Source: CBDTTM01 sp965363355 (GTDB lineage Bacteria; Bacillota; Negativicutes; Selenomonadales; Selenomonadaceae). Taken from it: a stretch of DNA of 5,186 nt. The DNA lies in assembly GCA_965363355.1 (NCBI GenBank), contig CBDTTM010000180.1, positions 1 to 5,186 on the forward strand, read 5' to 3'. A program made the translations under genes and the position numbers. The notes beneath the pieces were generated by a model. That model had not been told where the DNA came from, did no database searches, and saw only the letters and a list, made by a program, of their open reading frames with translations. Positions 5,051 to 5,186 of the stretch are shown piece after piece (the stretch's first letter is position 1; each line of letters opens with the position of its first letter).

Positions 5051-5186
5051 AAAAGCGTCATTTTATCATTTTGCTTGTAGTTTTATTGTTTACTGGATAT
5101 TGTGTTTCAAGCTTGGGCTCAGCCCTTACACCTTATGTGACGATTGCCGAGGCTAAGGTCAAGACAGGTAATCTTCAAGTTAAGGG
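5047..5186 (+). CDS. ccmE: CcmE-like periplasmic heme chaperone (3' end cut off by window)
   Basis: CcmE covalently holds heme in the periplasm and passes it to apocytochromes. Only 46 codons are visible. A short basic start (MKKRH) is followed by one membrane anchor (about 6-22), then TPYVTIAEAK (28-37) and TGNLQVK (40-46). Together these resemble the beginning of the OB-fold domain of CcmE, where a YVT..EA and a (L/V)QV(K/R)G stretch are common. The heme-binding His or Cys region is outside the window, so it cannot be checked. The start ATG overlaps the ccmC stop (ATGA) and has AGGGAGGG at 5032-5039 with a 7-base gap. CcmE is favoured over CcmD because the hydrophobic segment is followed at once by a soluble domain and because of gene order. 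Confidence 0.72.
   Translation, partial: MKKRHFIILLVVLLFTGYCVSSLGSALTPYVTIAEAKVKTGNLQVK

Overview
The window comes from a low-GC bacterium. Coding DNA has moderate GC and intergenic DNA is very AT-rich, with strong purine-rich ribosome binding sites. LutB/LutC-type lactate oxidation next to a System I cytochrome c maturation (Ccm) cluster suggests an anaerobic, respiring member of the Firmicutes with an outer membrane (Negativicutes, for example the Selenomonas/Sporomusa group). That placement is an inference from gene content and style; nothing here proves the taxon. No RNA genes, CRISPR arrays, insertion sequences or prophage genes are visible.

Left third (1-1605, minus strand): a two-gene lactate utilisation operon read right to left, lutC (complete) then lutB (truncated by the window edge). 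The two coding regions overlap by one base in TAATG. Centre (1606-2076): a 471-base divergent control region. It holds a near-consensus lut promoter, two mirrored 15-bp operator-like palindromes placed around that promoter, a perfect 24-bp-stem AT hairpin, two smaller AT hairpins, a REP-like GC dyad and a promoter for the next gene. At 2077-2802 (plus) lies a FadR-subfamily GntR regulator, the likely lactate-responsive controller of the lut operon.

Right part (2803-5186, plus): a 362-base intergenic region followed by a tightly packed ccmA-ccmB-ccmC-ccmE operon. ccmA/ccmB and ccmC/ccmE overlap, ccmB and ccmC are 4 bases apart, and ccmE runs off the window. The intergenic region carries a perfect CRP/FNR-type box (TGTGA-N6-TCACA). 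It is centred at about -41.5 from the start predicted for an extended -10 promoter, which is the geometry of a class II activated promoter. A second extended -10 promoter lies just upstream, so that the same box would fall just after its start.

The genes are consistent with lactate respiration. Lut proteins oxidise L-lactate to pyruvate and pass on electrons, while Ccm proteins attach heme to c-type cytochromes such as nitrite or nitrate reductases. The gene families are ordinary. The most interesting material is regulatory: the two-operator lut promoter, the long AT hairpin and the nested dyads at the ccm promoter. I see no clear evidence of an entirely new multi-gene system.
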